Below are positions 36,810 through 45,473 of a stretch of 64,000 nucleotides of DNA, piece by piece (position 1 is the first letter of the stretch; each line of letters starts with the position of its first letter). The DNA lies in contig NZ_VSSS01000089.1 of assembly GCF_008123425.1 (NCBI RefSeq), positions 28,544-92,543 on the forward strand. Direction: 5' to 3'. The notes beneath the pieces are model-generated. The model was given only the letters and a program-made list of their open reading frames with translations. It had not been told where the DNA came from and ran no database searches. The DNA comes from Bradyrhizobium rifense (GTDB taxonomy: Bacteria > Pseudomonadota > Alphaproteobacteria > Rhizobiales > Xanthobacteraceae). Made by a program: the position numbers and the translations under genes.

Positions 36810-38198
36810 TCAGAGAAACGGCGACGCCAGGGCCGGAGTCTCGACCAGCGCGTGAGCGGCGTACTCGAGCGCAGATCTGATCTGCGCCCGGGTTGAAGGA
36901 CCGCAGATGCATATTCTCACGGCCTCGGGAGGCGGATCACTCACGACAAAGGCGTCGCTTGCGACCACACCGATACCGGTCTGCCGCATATGCCCCACGA
37001 AAGCCGACCGGTTCCAGGCTTCGGGCAGCGCAACCCACAGGTTGAAGCTCAGCGGATCGCCGCGATAGGACCCCTTGGGCAGGATCTCGGCGGCGAGCTT
37101 CTGCCGCGCCGAAGTCTCGGCCCGGATGAACCGCAACATCGTGTCCGCGGTGCCGTCTTCGATCCATCGTGTCGCGATCGCCACGGTGAGGGGAGATGCC
37201 ATCACGGTCGCTGACCGGAGCGCCGAGGCAAACGGCCAGGCCGAGCGCGTATCGGGCACGACGACGTAGGCGGTGCGCAAGCCCGCTCCGATGCATTTTG
37301 CCAGTCCCGCGACGTGCCAGGTCAGATCGGGTGCGATGGCCGCGAAGGGTGCGTGGCCGTGGCCGTGCTCGGGAATGAAGCCATAGGCATCGTCCTCGAT
37401 GATCGGCAGCTTGAAGCGTCGTGCGATCGCGACGATCTCGCGCCGTCGCGAGTCCGGGATCGTCAGGGTCGTCGGATTCTGCAGCGTCGGATTGAGGTAG
37501 ATGGCCTTGGGCTTCAGCTTCTTGCAGGCGTCGGTCATCGCCTGCGGCTCGATGCCGTCGCCATCCATCGGCAGGCCGACGAGCGTGATGCCGAGTTGCG
37601 CGGCGATGGACCTGATCCCGGGATAGGTGATGGCCTCGCACAGCACTACCTCGCCTGCTTTCGCGAGGATCGAGAGGATGCCCAGCAGCGCCGGATGTGC
37701 CCCCGGCGAGACGAAAATGCGGCTCTGTGCCGGCACCAGCGCACGGCGGCCGAGCCAGCTCGACGCGGCATCCTTGTCGGCCTGCGTGCCGCCAAAGCCC
37801 TGGTAGCGCAGCAGTGATACGACGTCGCGCAGCACATGTTCGGCGCCGGCCTGCATCCGCTCGATCAATTCGGGATCATCAGGCTCGGGCGGCAGATTCA
37901 TCGACAGGTCGACGGGACGGGGCGGAAAGCTCGTCGCCGAGCGCCGCGGGCGCGGCTTGTCGCGAACAAAAGTTCCCTGTCCGACCTTCGATTCAATCAA
38001 CCCGCGCTTCTGGGCTTCGACGTAGCCGCGTGCAACGGTCGTGAAATCGACATCGAGGCGCTTGGCGAGTTTCCGCTGTGGTGGCAGGCGGTCGCCGATC
38101 ACAAGCCGTCCGGCGGCGATATCGTCGGCAATTGCGTCTGCAATCGCGAGATAGCGCGGCTTGTCGCTGTTCGATAGATCGGGTCGCCAGTCGGCCAT
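36810..38198 (-). CDS. MocR-type regulator (GntR HTH fused to aminotransferase fold)
   Basis: 462 residues. N-terminal GntR winged helix: YLAIADAIADDIAAGRLVIG, DRLPPQRKLAKRLDVDFTTV, RGYVEAQKRGLIESKVGQGT. Then a class I aminotransferase fold: YLNPTLQNPTTL, EDDAYGFIP and the PLP lysine Lys301 in GLAKCIGAGLRTAYVVV. Such proteins sense PLP with an amino compound and commonly control a neighbouring divergent operon. Here that is the Nit1C cluster (starts 334 bases apart). A 10-base direct repeat at 38410-38431, the kind MocR proteins bind, lies between. Confidence 0.9.
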   Translation of the reverse strand: MADWRPDLSNSDKPRYLAIADAIADDIAAGRLVIGDRLPPQRKLAKRLDVDFTTVARGYVEAQKRGLIESKVGQGTFVRDKPRPRRSATSFPPRPVDLSMNLPPEPDDPELIERMQAGAEHVLRDVVSLLRYQGFGGTQADKDAASSWLGRRALVPAQSRIFVSPGAHPALLGILSILAKAGEVVLCEAITYPGIRSIAAQLGITLVGLPMDGDGIEPQAMTDACKKLKPKAIYLNPTLQNPTTLTIPDSRRREIVAIARRFKLPIIEDDAYGFIPEHGHGHAPFAAIAPDLTWHVAGLAKCIGAGLRTAYVVVPDTRSAWPFASALRSATVMASPLTVAIATRWIEDGTADTMLRFIRAETSARQKLAAEILPKGSYRGDPLSFNLWVALPEAWNRSAFVGHMRQTGIGVVASDAFVVSDPPPEAVRICICGPSTRAQIRSALEYAAHALVETPALASPFL

Positions 38199-38409
38199 TG
38201 CTTGGTTCCGTCAAGTTACGTCAGTAGAATTGACTGTATATTGTTGCAAGCGTCGAGGCAATTGCATCGCGGCTGTTGCTTGCCTCGGCGAGGCGGTTCC
38301 GCCTGAGCATGTTGCACACCGATCGAGCGCGCTGCCCAGCATTTCTCAGGCAGTATTTTTCGACCATTGCGCAAACATATCCATATCCAGTCAGGTCTCC
38401 ATTCAACAT

Positions 38410-38431
38410 TGAATGCATAAATGAATGCATA
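38410..38431. promoter_or_regulatory. Direct repeat, candidate MocR operator
   Basis: TGAATGCATA occurs twice, start-to-start distance 12 bases, 37 bases before the sigma54 -24 element. Each contains the palindrome ATGCAT. MocR regulators typically bind direct repeats near divergent promoters; assignment is inference. Confidence 0.45.
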
Positions 38432-38467
38432 TTGTATGGGTTGGTGATTTGTAGTGCAGAACGTCGC

Positions 38468-38484
38468 TTGGCACATTGATTGCA
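38468..38484 (+). promoter_or_regulatory. Sigma54 (-24/-12) promoter of the Nit1C cluster
   Basis: TTGGCAC-N5-TTGCA: GG at 38470-38471 and GC at 38482-38483, the exact spacing required by RpoN. It matches the consensus at all key positions and lies 48 bases before the first gene. A sigma54 promoter fits control by nitrogen status and the name nitrogen starvation response given to proteins of this cluster. Confidence 0.75.
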
Positions 38485-38531
38485 AAACCTGATCCCGATC
38501 CGGGAGGCCCGGACGTGAACAGGAGATGTCT

Positions 38532-39014
38532 ATGCCAGCAGTGAACATGCCCGCGCGTCAGAAGGGCGACTTTCTTGTCGACTATGAAGAGAAGGTTTTC
38601 GAGGACGTCAAAGCAAAGCCCGGTGAGAAGGCGCTCGTCACCTTCCACACCGTTGCGTTCGAGGGCTCCATCGGCCTCGTCAACATTCTCCAGGCGCTGC
38701 GCCTGAAGCGGAAAGGTTTCGAGACCTCGGTTCTGCTTTACGGTCCCGGTGTCACGCTCGGTATTCAGCGCGGCTTTCCGAAGATCGGCGACGAAGCCTT
38801 CCCCGGCGCGCAGAACTTCAACAACCAGCTCGCAAAGTTCATGGATGAAGGCGGCAAGGTCTATGCGTGCCGGTTCGCGCTGCAGGCACTCTACGGCCAT
38901 GGCGAACCGTCGCTCATTCCGGGCATCCGGCCGATCAATCCGCTCGACGTGCTCGACCTCATGCTGATTCACCGCAGGGACGACGCGTTCATGATCCACA
39001 CCTGGACCGTCTGA
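38532..39014 (+). CDS. MSMEG_0572/Sll0783-family nitrogen starvation response protein
   Basis: 160 residues. First gene of a complete Nit1C cluster. ATG 38532 is chosen over 38526 because AGGAG abuts the latter. Features: MPARQKGDFLVDYEEKVFED, KALVTFHTVAFEGSIGLVNI, LYGPGVTLGIQRGFPKIGDE, INPLDVLDLMLIHRRDD. A DsrE-like soluble fold is suggested by the sequence pattern. The biochemical role is unknown. It is 39 bases before the nitrilase. Confidence 0.88.
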   Translation: MPAVNMPARQKGDFLVDYEEKVFEDVKAKPGEKALVTFHTVAFEGSIGLVNILQALRLKRKGFETSVLLYGPGVTLGIQRGFPKIGDEAFPGAQNFNNQLAKFMDEGGKVYACRFALQALYGHGEPSLIPGIRPINPLDVLDLMLIHRRDDAFMIHTWTV

Positions 39015-39052
39015 TCCCGGTTGGCTCACGCGACGGACGAGGGAGGAGCACA

Positions 39053-40108
39053 GTGACAGCGAAGCGCACGATCAGGGCCGGCGCGATTCAGATCGCGCCG
39101 GATCTGGACACGCCGACCGGAACGGTCGACCGGATCCTGGCGGCCATCGCGGAGGCGGCCGGCAAGGGAGTCCAGTTCGCCGTTTTTCCGGAGACGTTCG
39201 TTCCCTGGTACCCGTATTTCTCCTTTGTCCGTCCGCCGGTCCTGAGCGGCGCCGAGCACATCCAGCTCTACGACAACGCCGTCGTCGTGCCTGGTCCCGT
39301 AACGGACGCGGTTGCGCAAGCGGCCAGGCGTCACGGCATGGTGGTGGTGCTCGGCGTCAACGAGCGCGATCACGGCTCGCTTTACAACACCCAGCTCGTG
39401 TTCGACGCGAACGGCGCGCTCGTCCTGAAGCGCCGCAAGATCACGCCGACATTTCATGAGCGCATGATCTGGGGGCAGGGCGATGGCGCTGGCCTGAAGG
39501 TGGTCGAGACCACGGTCGGCCGGGTTGGCGCGCTGGCCTGCTGGGAGCATTACAACCCGCTCGCCCGCTACGCGCTGATGGCCCAGCACGAAGAAATCCA
39601 TGCGGCCCAGTTTCCAGGATCGCTGGTCGGACAGGTCTTTGCCGATCAGATCGAGGTGACGATCCGGCATCATGCGCTGGAAAGCGGATGTTTCGTCGTC
39701 AACGCCACCGGTTGGCTGACCGAGGAGCAGATTGCGAAAATCTCGCCCGAAGAGGGCCTGCGCAAAGGCCTGCGCGGCGGCTGCATGACCGCGATCGTCT
39801 CCCCCGAAGGCAATCATCTGGTGCCGCCGTTGACCAGCGGCGAGGGCATCCTTGTCGCCGATCTCGATCTCGCCCTGATCACCAAACGTAAGCGGATGAT
39901 GGACTCGGTCGGCCACTACGCTCGGCCGGAGCTGCTTTCGCTGGTGCTGAACGACCAGGCCGCGCGTCCGATGCACGGCTTTCACCCGAACCGCCTCGCG
40001 CCCATTCCGGGAGACCAATCAGATGAGACCGCAGATGCTGCAACCCAACGCGATGCCGACCGAGCAATTGATCAACGAGTTGCAGTCCTTCGGGGTCCGG
40101 CTCGCTGA
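39053..40108 (+). CDS. Nitrilase of the Nit1C cluster (Sll0784-like)
   Basis: 351 residues from GTG 39053 (GGGAGGAG upstream). Carbon-nitrogen hydrolase with catalytic Glu47 (FPETFVPWYP), Lys129 (KRRKITPTFHERMIWGQGDG) and Cys163 (ALACWEHYNPLARYAL), spacing as in Synechocystis Nit6803. Converts nitriles to acids and ammonia. The C-terminal 86 bases overlap the radical SAM gene in another frame, an unusually long overlap, so either the nitrilase tail is an extension or the radical SAM start is later. Nit1C nitrilases have been genetically linked to cyanide assimilation. Confidence 0.93.
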   Translation: MTAKRTIRAGAIQIAPDLDTPTGTVDRILAAIAEAAGKGVQFAVFPETFVPWYPYFSFVRPPVLSGAEHIQLYDNAVVVPGPVTDAVAQAARRHGMVVVLGVNERDHGSLYNTQLVFDANGALVLKRRKITPTFHERMIWGQGDGAGLKVVETTVGRVGALACWEHYNPLARYALMAQHEEIHAAQFPGSLVGQVFADQIEVTIRHHALESGCFVVNATGWLTEEQIAKISPEEGLRKGLRGGCMTAIVSPEGNHLVPPLTSGEGILVADLDLALITKRKRMMDSVGHYARPELLSLVLNDQAARPMHGFHPNRLAPIPGDQSDETADAATQRDADRAIDQRVAVLRGPAR

Positions 40109-41153
40109 TCCCAAGACCGCGGGAACCGGCCGCCGCGGCGGTGCCGGGCCGTCGGATCATACGCCGTTCACGATCGACGGCGCGACCGTGATGATTCCAG
40201 TCCACAACGCGCCGGCCTTCGAGAGCCCCTATCTCGTCGAGCGCCCGGACGAGGCCGGGCGCAGCCGCATCTCGCGCGACGGCGTGGTGCTCACTGAGGT
40301 CTCGTTTCCGTTGCGACCCAAATTCTACGACCGCACCACCGAGGACGGCGTTCCCTATTGGAAGATCGCGACCCTGCACGGGCGCGACGTTCTCGCCACC
40401 ACCGTCCTGCAGACCTGTATTCGCTACCAGAGCCGCACCAAGACCTGTCAGTTCTGCGCCATCGGCCAGTCGCTCGCGGCGGGACGTACGGTCGAGCGCA
40501 AGACGCCGGCACAGCTCGCCGAAGTGGCCAGGGCTGCCGTCGAGCTCGACGGTATCAGGCACATGGTGATGACGACCGGCACGCCGCATACGTCCGATCG
40601 CGGCGCCGGGATCCTTGCGGAGAGTGCGCAGGCCGTTAAAGCCGCGGTCGACCTGCCGATCCAGGCGCAATGCGAACCGCCGGACGATTTTGCCTGGTTT
40701 GGGTGCATGAAGAGTGCGGGCGTCGACGCGCTCGGCATGCATCTGGAGGTGATCGGGCCCGCCGTGCGGCAAAAGATCATGCCGGGCAAGGCGCAGGTCT
40801 CGATCGAGCAATATATGGAAGCGTTTGCTGCGGCCGTCCCGGTGTTCGGCTGCGGACAGGTCTCGACCTATATCCTGGCTGGCCTTGGCGACGAGCCTTC
40901 CGAGATTCTTGCGCTGTCGCGCCGGCTCATCGAGATCGGCGTCTATCCCTTCGTCGTGCCGTTCGTGCCGATTGCCGGCACGCCGCTGGAGAGCCATCCG
41001 ACACCGTCTGCCGCGTTCATGCACGACATCCTGCAGCCGCTCGCCGAGATGCTGCGTGCCGGCGGCCTGCGCGCCACTGACATCAAGGCAGGCTGCGGCA
41101 AATGCGGCGCCTGCTCGGCCCTGTCCACCTACGAACGCGGAGCAAGCGCATGA
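40023..41153 (+). CDS. MSMEG_0568-family radical SAM protein
   Basis: 376 residues. Cluster cysteines are Cys132, Cys142 and Cys145 in TCIRYQSRTKTCQFCAIG, a CX9CX2C spacing rather than the common CX3CX2C. A second cysteine group near the end (GCGKCGACS, about 356-364) could hold another cluster. Barrel features: HMVMTTGTPH, PIQAQCEPPDDFAW and VSTYILAGLGDEPSEI. The ATG at 40023 has GGGAG upstream but overlaps the nitrilase by 86 bases; ATGs at 40035 and 40053 are alternatives. Stop overlaps the next start (ATGA). Its reaction is unknown. Confidence 0.88.
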   Translation: MRPQMLQPNAMPTEQLINELQSFGVRLADPKTAGTGRRGGAGPSDHTPFTIDGATVMIPVHNAPAFESPYLVERPDEAGRSRISRDGVVLTEVSFPLRPKFYDRTTEDGVPYWKIATLHGRDVLATTVLQTCIRYQSRTKTCQFCAIGQSLAAGRTVERKTPAQLAEVARAAVELDGIRHMVMTTGTPHTSDRGAGILAESAQAVKAAVDLPIQAQCEPPDDFAWFGCMKSAGVDALGMHLEVIGPAVRQKIMPGKAQVSIEQYMEAFAAAVPVFGCGQVSTYILAGLGDEPSEILALSRRLIEIGVYPFVVPFVPIAGTPLESHPTPSAAFMHDILQPLAEMLRAGGLRATDIKAGCGKCGACSALSTYERGASA

Positions 41154-41698
41154 TGTTCGAGCCGTTCAAGCCATTCGTTGCGCCGGAATTCCAGGTGAAG
41201 TTCGCAACCGAAGCCTGGGAGCGTGCCGCCGCCGCAGCCCTGCGCCGCGACGTCTTCTGCGAGGAGCAGGGCGTGTTTGCGGGTGACGATCGCGACGCGG
41301 TCGACGATATCGCCATTCCGCTCGTGGCCGTGTCGCTGCTCGGCGTGGCCGAGGTCGATGTCGTCGGCACCGTGCGCATTCACGCCGATGAACACGAGAC
41401 GGACGTGTGGTGGGGCTCCCGCCTTGCCGTTGAAAAGGGCCATCGCCGGCTCAGCGCGGTTGGCGCCGGTCTGATCCGGCTTGCCGTCTCCTCTGCGCAT
41501 GCGCGCGGCTGCCGGCGCTTCCTTGCCAACGTGCAGAGCCAGAATGCGCTGCTGTTCCAGCACATGCACTGGCGCTCGCTCGGCGAATTCGATCTCCATG
41601 GCCGGCCGCACCATCGCATGGAGGCTGACCTCGATCATTATCCGCCGTTCCGAACGCCCGAAACCGGCTTCCGGTCACTCGCAAAACTGGCGGCCTGA
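41150..41698 (+). CDS. MSMEG_0567/Sll0786-family GNAT acetyltransferase
   Basis: 182 residues starting in the radical SAM stop (ATGA overlap). GNAT fold: RRDVFCEEQGVFAGDDRD (N-terminal beta-alpha), VGTVRIHADE, WWGSRLAVEKGHRR and GCRRFLANVQSQNALLFQHM with MHWRSLGEFDLHGRPHHRME at the C terminus. Substrate amine unknown. Member of Nit1C; two bases separate it from the AIR synthase-like gene. Coupled translation implies similar amounts of these enzymes. Confidence 0.88.
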   Translation: MMFEPFKPFVAPEFQVKFATEAWERAAAAALRRDVFCEEQGVFAGDDRDAVDDIAIPLVAVSLLGVAEVDVVGTVRIHADEHETDVWWGSRLAVEKGHRRLSAVGAGLIRLAVSSAHARGCRRFLANVQSQNALLFQHMHWRSLGEFDLHGRPHHRMEADLDHYPPFRTPETGFRSLAKLAA

Positions 41699-41700
41699 TC

Positions 41701-42696
41701 ATGCTGACGGAGGCCGCACTCACAAGTCTCGCCGAAAGGCTCCGCCAAAGCCGCGGCATCGCCGCCAAGACCGACATCGCGGCTGTCGCGGCCGCGCTCG
41801 ACCTCTCGGGCGGCGACGCCATCGCGGTGGGGGACGACTGCGCGGCGATCCCGGAGGGTGACGGTTACACTCTGTTCGCCATCGAAGGCTTCATGAACGA
41901 ATTCGTCGCCGCCGACCCCTGGTTTGCGGGCTGGTGCGGCGCCATGGTCAACATCTCGGACGTCGTGGCGATGGGCGGACGGCCGACGGCCATCGTCAAT
42001 GCGATCTGGTCCAATGGTGCGGACAAGGCCGCGCCCATTCTCGAAGGACTGAAAGCTGCCGCGAAGACATTTGGTGTACCCGTCATCGGCGGGCACACCA
42101 ATGTGCGCAGCGGCCAGAGCCAGTTTGCCGTCGCGATCCTCGGCCGCGCCAGGCGGCTGCTCACGAGCTTCGACGCCAGGCCCGGCGACAAGCTCATCGC
42201 GGCGATCGATCTTCGTGGCCGCTACCGCGAGCCGTTTGCGAACTGGGAGGCGGCGACCGACGCGCCCGCGGAGCGGTTGCGCGGCGATCTGGAGATCCTG
42301 CCATCCATTGCCGAGGCGGGGCTCGCACTCGCAGCCAAGGACATCAGCCAGGGCGGTATCGTCGGGACCGCGGCGATGCTGGCCGAGTGCTCGCAAGTCG
42401 CCATCACGCTGGACGTTGAGGAGATTCCGATTCCCGCCGGTGCGCCGCTCGAGCGCTGGCTGCTCACGTTCCCGAGCTTCGGCTATCTCCTGTCGGCGAA
42501 CCCTGACTCCGTCGACGAGATCCTGTCGCGCTTCCAGCGACGCGGTATCGCGGCGGCCGCGATCGGAGAGGTCAGTGCGGGAACAAGCGTGGACATTCGC
42601 GACCGCTCCGGCCGCGCAACGGTCTGGGACTTCGCGATGCAGCCCCTGATTGGCTGTGCGCCAGGTCAGAGCCATCAGCAACGGAGCGTGGCATGA
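41701..42696 (+). CDS. Sll0787-family AIR synthase-related protein
   Basis: 331 residues, PurM/ThiL/SelD-like ATP-binding fold: AVGDDCAAIPEGDGYTLFAI, MVNISDVVAMGGRPTAIVNA (aligned to the PurM ISDIAAMGG motif), VPVIGGHTNVRSGQSQFAVA, LAAKDISQGGIVGTAAMLAE. Family members phosphorylate or activate amide/thiamine-like substrates with ATP. In Nit1C its substrate is undefined. Its stop overlaps the glycosyltransferase start (ATGA). Confidence 0.87.
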   Translation: MLTEAALTSLAERLRQSRGIAAKTDIAAVAAALDLSGGDAIAVGDDCAAIPEGDGYTLFAIEGFMNEFVAADPWFAGWCGAMVNISDVVAMGGRPTAIVNAIWSNGADKAAPILEGLKAAAKTFGVPVIGGHTNVRSGQSQFAVAILGRARRLLTSFDARPGDKLIAAIDLRGRYREPFANWEAATDAPAERLRGDLEILPSIAEAGLALAAKDISQGGIVGTAAMLAECSQVAITLDVEEIPIPAGAPLERWLLTFPSFGYLLSANPDSVDEILSRFQRRGIAAAAIGEVSAGTSVDIRDRSGRATVWDFAMQPLIGCAPGQSHQQRSVA

Positions 42697-43862
42697 GCTA
42701 TGGCTCGTCCCGGCTTCGCATCGCGATTCTCACCCATTCGACCAATCCGCGAGGCGGCGTGGTGCATGCGCTCGCGCTTGCCGACGCCCTTGCGGAGCTC
42801 GGACATAGGCCGGTCGTGCATGCGCCCGACCCCGCAGGCAAAGGCTTCTTCCGCCGCAGCGTCGCCGCGACGCGCTCCGTGCCTGCGTCGCCCGCCCCGG
42901 GCGACGTTGTCGCGATGGTCGAAGCGCGCATCGAGGACTACGTCCGGCATTTCGAGGATGCCGCAAATCGGCAGTACGACGTTTTCCACGCCCAGGACGG
43001 CATCTCCGGCAATGCGCTGGCGACGCTGAAGCAGCGCGGCCTGATTCAGCGTTATGTCCGGACCGTTCATCATATCGATGCATTCAGCCACGAGCGGCTC
43101 TGCGAACTCGACCGTCGCTCGATCGTTCACGCCGACGGCCTGTTCGTCGTCAGCCGGTTCTGGCAGGCGCAGCTGGAGGCGGAGATGTCGCGCTCGTCGA
43201 CGCTGGTCGGCAATGGCGTCGACACGGCACGCTATTCGGCTGCCCCGGCATCCACCGACCAGGTGCTGCGCGCCCGGCTCGGCCTTCGCGCGGGCCCGAT
43301 CCTGCTGTCCGTCGGCGGCGTCGAACAGCGCAAGAATACGCTCGGCATTCTCGATGCCTTCCGGCAGGTGCACGCCATGCACCGGTCCGCGCAGCTCGTC
43401 ATCGCCGGCGGCGCCTCTCTCCTTGACCATGGTCTCTACCGACAACAGTTCAAGTCGCGGCTGCGCGATGCGGGACTGCCGGCGGATGCGGTGATCGAGA
43501 CCGGTCCGCTGATGGTGGATACCGACATGCCATCGCTCTTTCGCCTGGCCGATGCGCTGCTGTTCCCGTCCTTGCGCGAAGGCTTTGGCCTGGCTGTGCT
43601 GGAAGCGATGGCCAGTGGCGTGCCGGCGGTGGTCTCGCATATCGCACCTTTCACGGAATATCTCGGCCCCGACGATGTTGCCTGGTGCGATCCGCATCAC
43701 GCGGGCTCGATCGCTGACGCCGCCCTCAGTGCGCTCGCCGAGCCCCTGCGCTCGCGCCTGATCGCGAATGGTGCCAGGGTCGCCAGGCATCATGACTGGA
43801 GCCGCACCGCCAGGGCACACATTGCGACCTATCAGGATCTGCGCGAGGTGCACTATGCCTGA
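42693..43862 (+). CDS. MSMEG_0565-family glycosyltransferase
   Basis: 389 residues, GT4 (GT-B fold): N-terminal LTHSTNPRGGVVHALALADA, C-terminal ILLSVGGVEQRKNTLGILDA and the nucleotide-sugar motif LREGFGLAVLEAMASGVPAV (EX7E). Presence of a glycosyltransferase in a nitrilase operon suggests the product or substrate is glycosylated. Overlaps the following gene by eight bases. Acceptor and donor unknown. Confidence 0.88.
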   Translation: MSYGSSRLRIAILTHSTNPRGGVVHALALADALAELGHRPVVHAPDPAGKGFFRRSVAATRSVPASPAPGDVVAMVEARIEDYVRHFEDAANRQYDVFHAQDGISGNALATLKQRGLIQRYVRTVHHIDAFSHERLCELDRRSIVHADGLFVVSRFWQAQLEAEMSRSSTLVGNGVDTARYSAAPASTDQVLRARLGLRAGPILLSVGGVEQRKNTLGILDAFRQVHAMHRSAQLVIAGGASLLDHGLYRQQFKSRLRDAGLPADAVIETGPLMVDTDMPSLFRLADALLFPSLREGFGLAVLEAMASGVPAVVSHIAPFTEYLGPDDVAWCDPHHAGSIADAALSALAEPLRSRLIANGARVARHHDWSRTARAHIATYQDLREVHYA

Positions 43863-44142
43863 GATGCAGTTCAACGTGCGCTGGCCCGATGAGCGGATAG
43901 AGGCCTGCTATTCGCCCTCGCTCGTCATCAAGGATCATCTCGTGGCCGGCACGACCTATGCGCTCGACGATTTTCGCGAACGCAGCCGCATTGCGCTGAC
44001 GATTGCGGCCGAACGTGTCCGTGAGAAGTACGGCTTTCTTTGCTCGCGCGCGCTCGGGCAGCTTGCCCGGATCGAGGCGACGGCCGCGCAGTTCGAGGCC
44101 ACGCCTGGCGCTTCCGTCACCATCGTCTCGTTTGAAGAATAG
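43855..44142 (+). CDS. MSMEG_0570-family nitrogen starvation response protein
   Basis: 95 residues, small soluble protein: MPEMQFNVRWPDERIEACYS, PSLVIKDHLVAGTTYALDDF, RERSRIALTIAAERVREKYG, with a single Cys-rich-like LCSRALGQL. Conserved in Nit1C clusters and of unknown function; starts eight bases inside the glycosyltransferase gene. Twelve bases separate it from the monooxygenase. Confidence 0.87.
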   Translation: MPEMQFNVRWPDERIEACYSPSLVIKDHLVAGTTYALDDFRERSRIALTIAAERVREKYGFLCSRALGQLARIEATAAQFEATPGASVTIVSFEE

Positions 44143-44154
44143 CAGGAGCTGATC

Positions 44155-45459
44155 ATGCCTGACCTTGACACTCACTATCCAGTCGTCGTGATCGGGGGCG
44201 GCCAGGCCGGCCTTGCGATGAGCGCGCAACTCTCGGCTCAGGGTATTGAGCATGTCGTTCTCGAAAAGAACACCATCGCCCATTCCTGGAAGACGCAGCG
44301 TTGGGACGCGTTCTGCCTCGTCACGCCGAATTGGCAATGCCAGCTTCCCGGCTTTCCCTACGCCGCCGGTGATCCGCATGGCTTCATGCTGCGCGACGAG
44401 ATCGTCTCCTACATCGAGGATTTCGCCAGGCACATCGATGCGCCGGTCCACGAAGGTGTCGCCGTCACACGCCTCAGGCAATCCGGTCGCGGTTTCATGC
44501 TCGAGACGACAGCCGGCGAGATCGCCGCGGATCGCGTCGTGCTGGCCGTCAGCGGATATCACGTTCCGAAAGTGCTGCCGTTTGCCGACCGGCTCGATTC
44601 ATCGATCACCCAGATCCACTCCTCCGCCTACCGCAATCCGGATCAATTGCCGCCGGGCGAGGTCCTCGTGGTTGGGAGCGGGCAATCGGGCTGCCAGATT
44701 GCCGAGGATCTGCATCTGGCCGGCCGCAAGGTGCATCTCGCTGTCGGCAGCGCGCCGCGGTGCCCGCGCTTCTATCGAGGCCGCGACGCCGTCGACTGGC
44801 TCGACGATCTCGGCCAGTATGACCTGCCTGTCGACAAGCATTCGCTGAAAGAGGGCGTTCGCAGGAACGCCAACCATTATTTGACCGGTCGGGATGGCGG
44901 CCGCGACATCGACCTGCGCAAATTCGCCCTCGAAGGCATGAAGCTCTACGGTCGTCTGAGGGATGGCCGCGGAAGCAAATTGCAGCTTGGCGATGATCTC
45001 CAGGTCAATCTCGACAATGCCGATCGGGTCTACAACGGCATCTGCCGAATGATCGATGAGCACATCGCGAAGAATAGAATTGCCGCGCCGCTGACGTCTC
45101 ACTATGAGCCCGTGTGGTCTCCCACTGCGGTGCCCACGGAGCTCGATCTCGCAGCGAGCGGCATCACCAGTATCATCTGGACCACCGGCTTCCGGTCCGA
45201 CTGGTCCTGGATCGACCTGCCGATGTTCGATGGCAACGGCTATCCAACACACAAGCGGGGCATCACGTCGGTCGACGGCGCCTATGTGGTCGGCCTGCCG
45301 TGGCTCTATACCTGGGGCTCGGGCCGATTTGTCGGCATCGGGCGCGATACAGAGTTTGTTGCCGACCACATCAAAGAGCGAGCGAGTGCATCGCACGCCG
45401 GCATGCATCAGGCGGGCCCACGCGAGGTCTCGCAATATGCAGCGAGAGAAGCCGTGTAG
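44155..45459 (+). CDS. MSMEG_0569-family flavin-dependent oxidoreductase
   Basis: 434 residues, last gene of the Nit1C cluster. FAD site VVVIGGGQAGLAMSAQLSAQ (near 10-29) and NADPH-type site VLVVGSGQSGCQIAEDLHLA (near 173-192), WDAFCLVTPNWQCQLPGFPY and IIWTTGFRSDWSWIDLPMFD. This arrangement is that of the FMO/YUCCA-like monooxygenases. AGCAGGAGCTGATC is its ribosome site. Oxygenation of the amine or nitrile substrate or of a glycosylated intermediate is plausible. Confidence 0.9.
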   Translation: MPDLDTHYPVVVIGGGQAGLAMSAQLSAQGIEHVVLEKNTIAHSWKTQRWDAFCLVTPNWQCQLPGFPYAAGDPHGFMLRDEIVSYIEDFARHIDAPVHEGVAVTRLRQSGRGFMLETTAGEIAADRVVLAVSGYHVPKVLPFADRLDSSITQIHSSAYRNPDQLPPGEVLVVGSGQSGCQIAEDLHLAGRKVHLAVGSAPRCPRFYRGRDAVDWLDDLGQYDLPVDKHSLKEGVRRNANHYLTGRDGGRDIDLRKFALEGMKLYGRLRDGRGSKLQLGDDLQVNLDNADRVYNGICRMIDEHIAKNRIAAPLTSHYEPVWSPTAVPTELDLAASGITSIIWTTGFRSDWSWIDLPMFDGNGYPTHKRGITSVDGAYVVGLPWLYTWGSGRFVGIGRDTEFVADHIKERASASHAGMHQAGPREVSQYAAREAV

Positions 45460-45473
45460 CCTCGCTGCGCGCT

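Larger units (their letters stand above)
38199..38531. other. Divergent regulatory region between MocR gene and Nit1C cluster
   Basis: 333 bases, AT-richer than surroundings near 38350-38460. It holds the 10-base direct repeat at 38410-38431 and the sigma54 promoter at 38468-38484, and TTGCGCAA at about 38370. No clear NtrC site (GCACY-N5-GTGC type) was found by eye. Confidence 0.55.
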
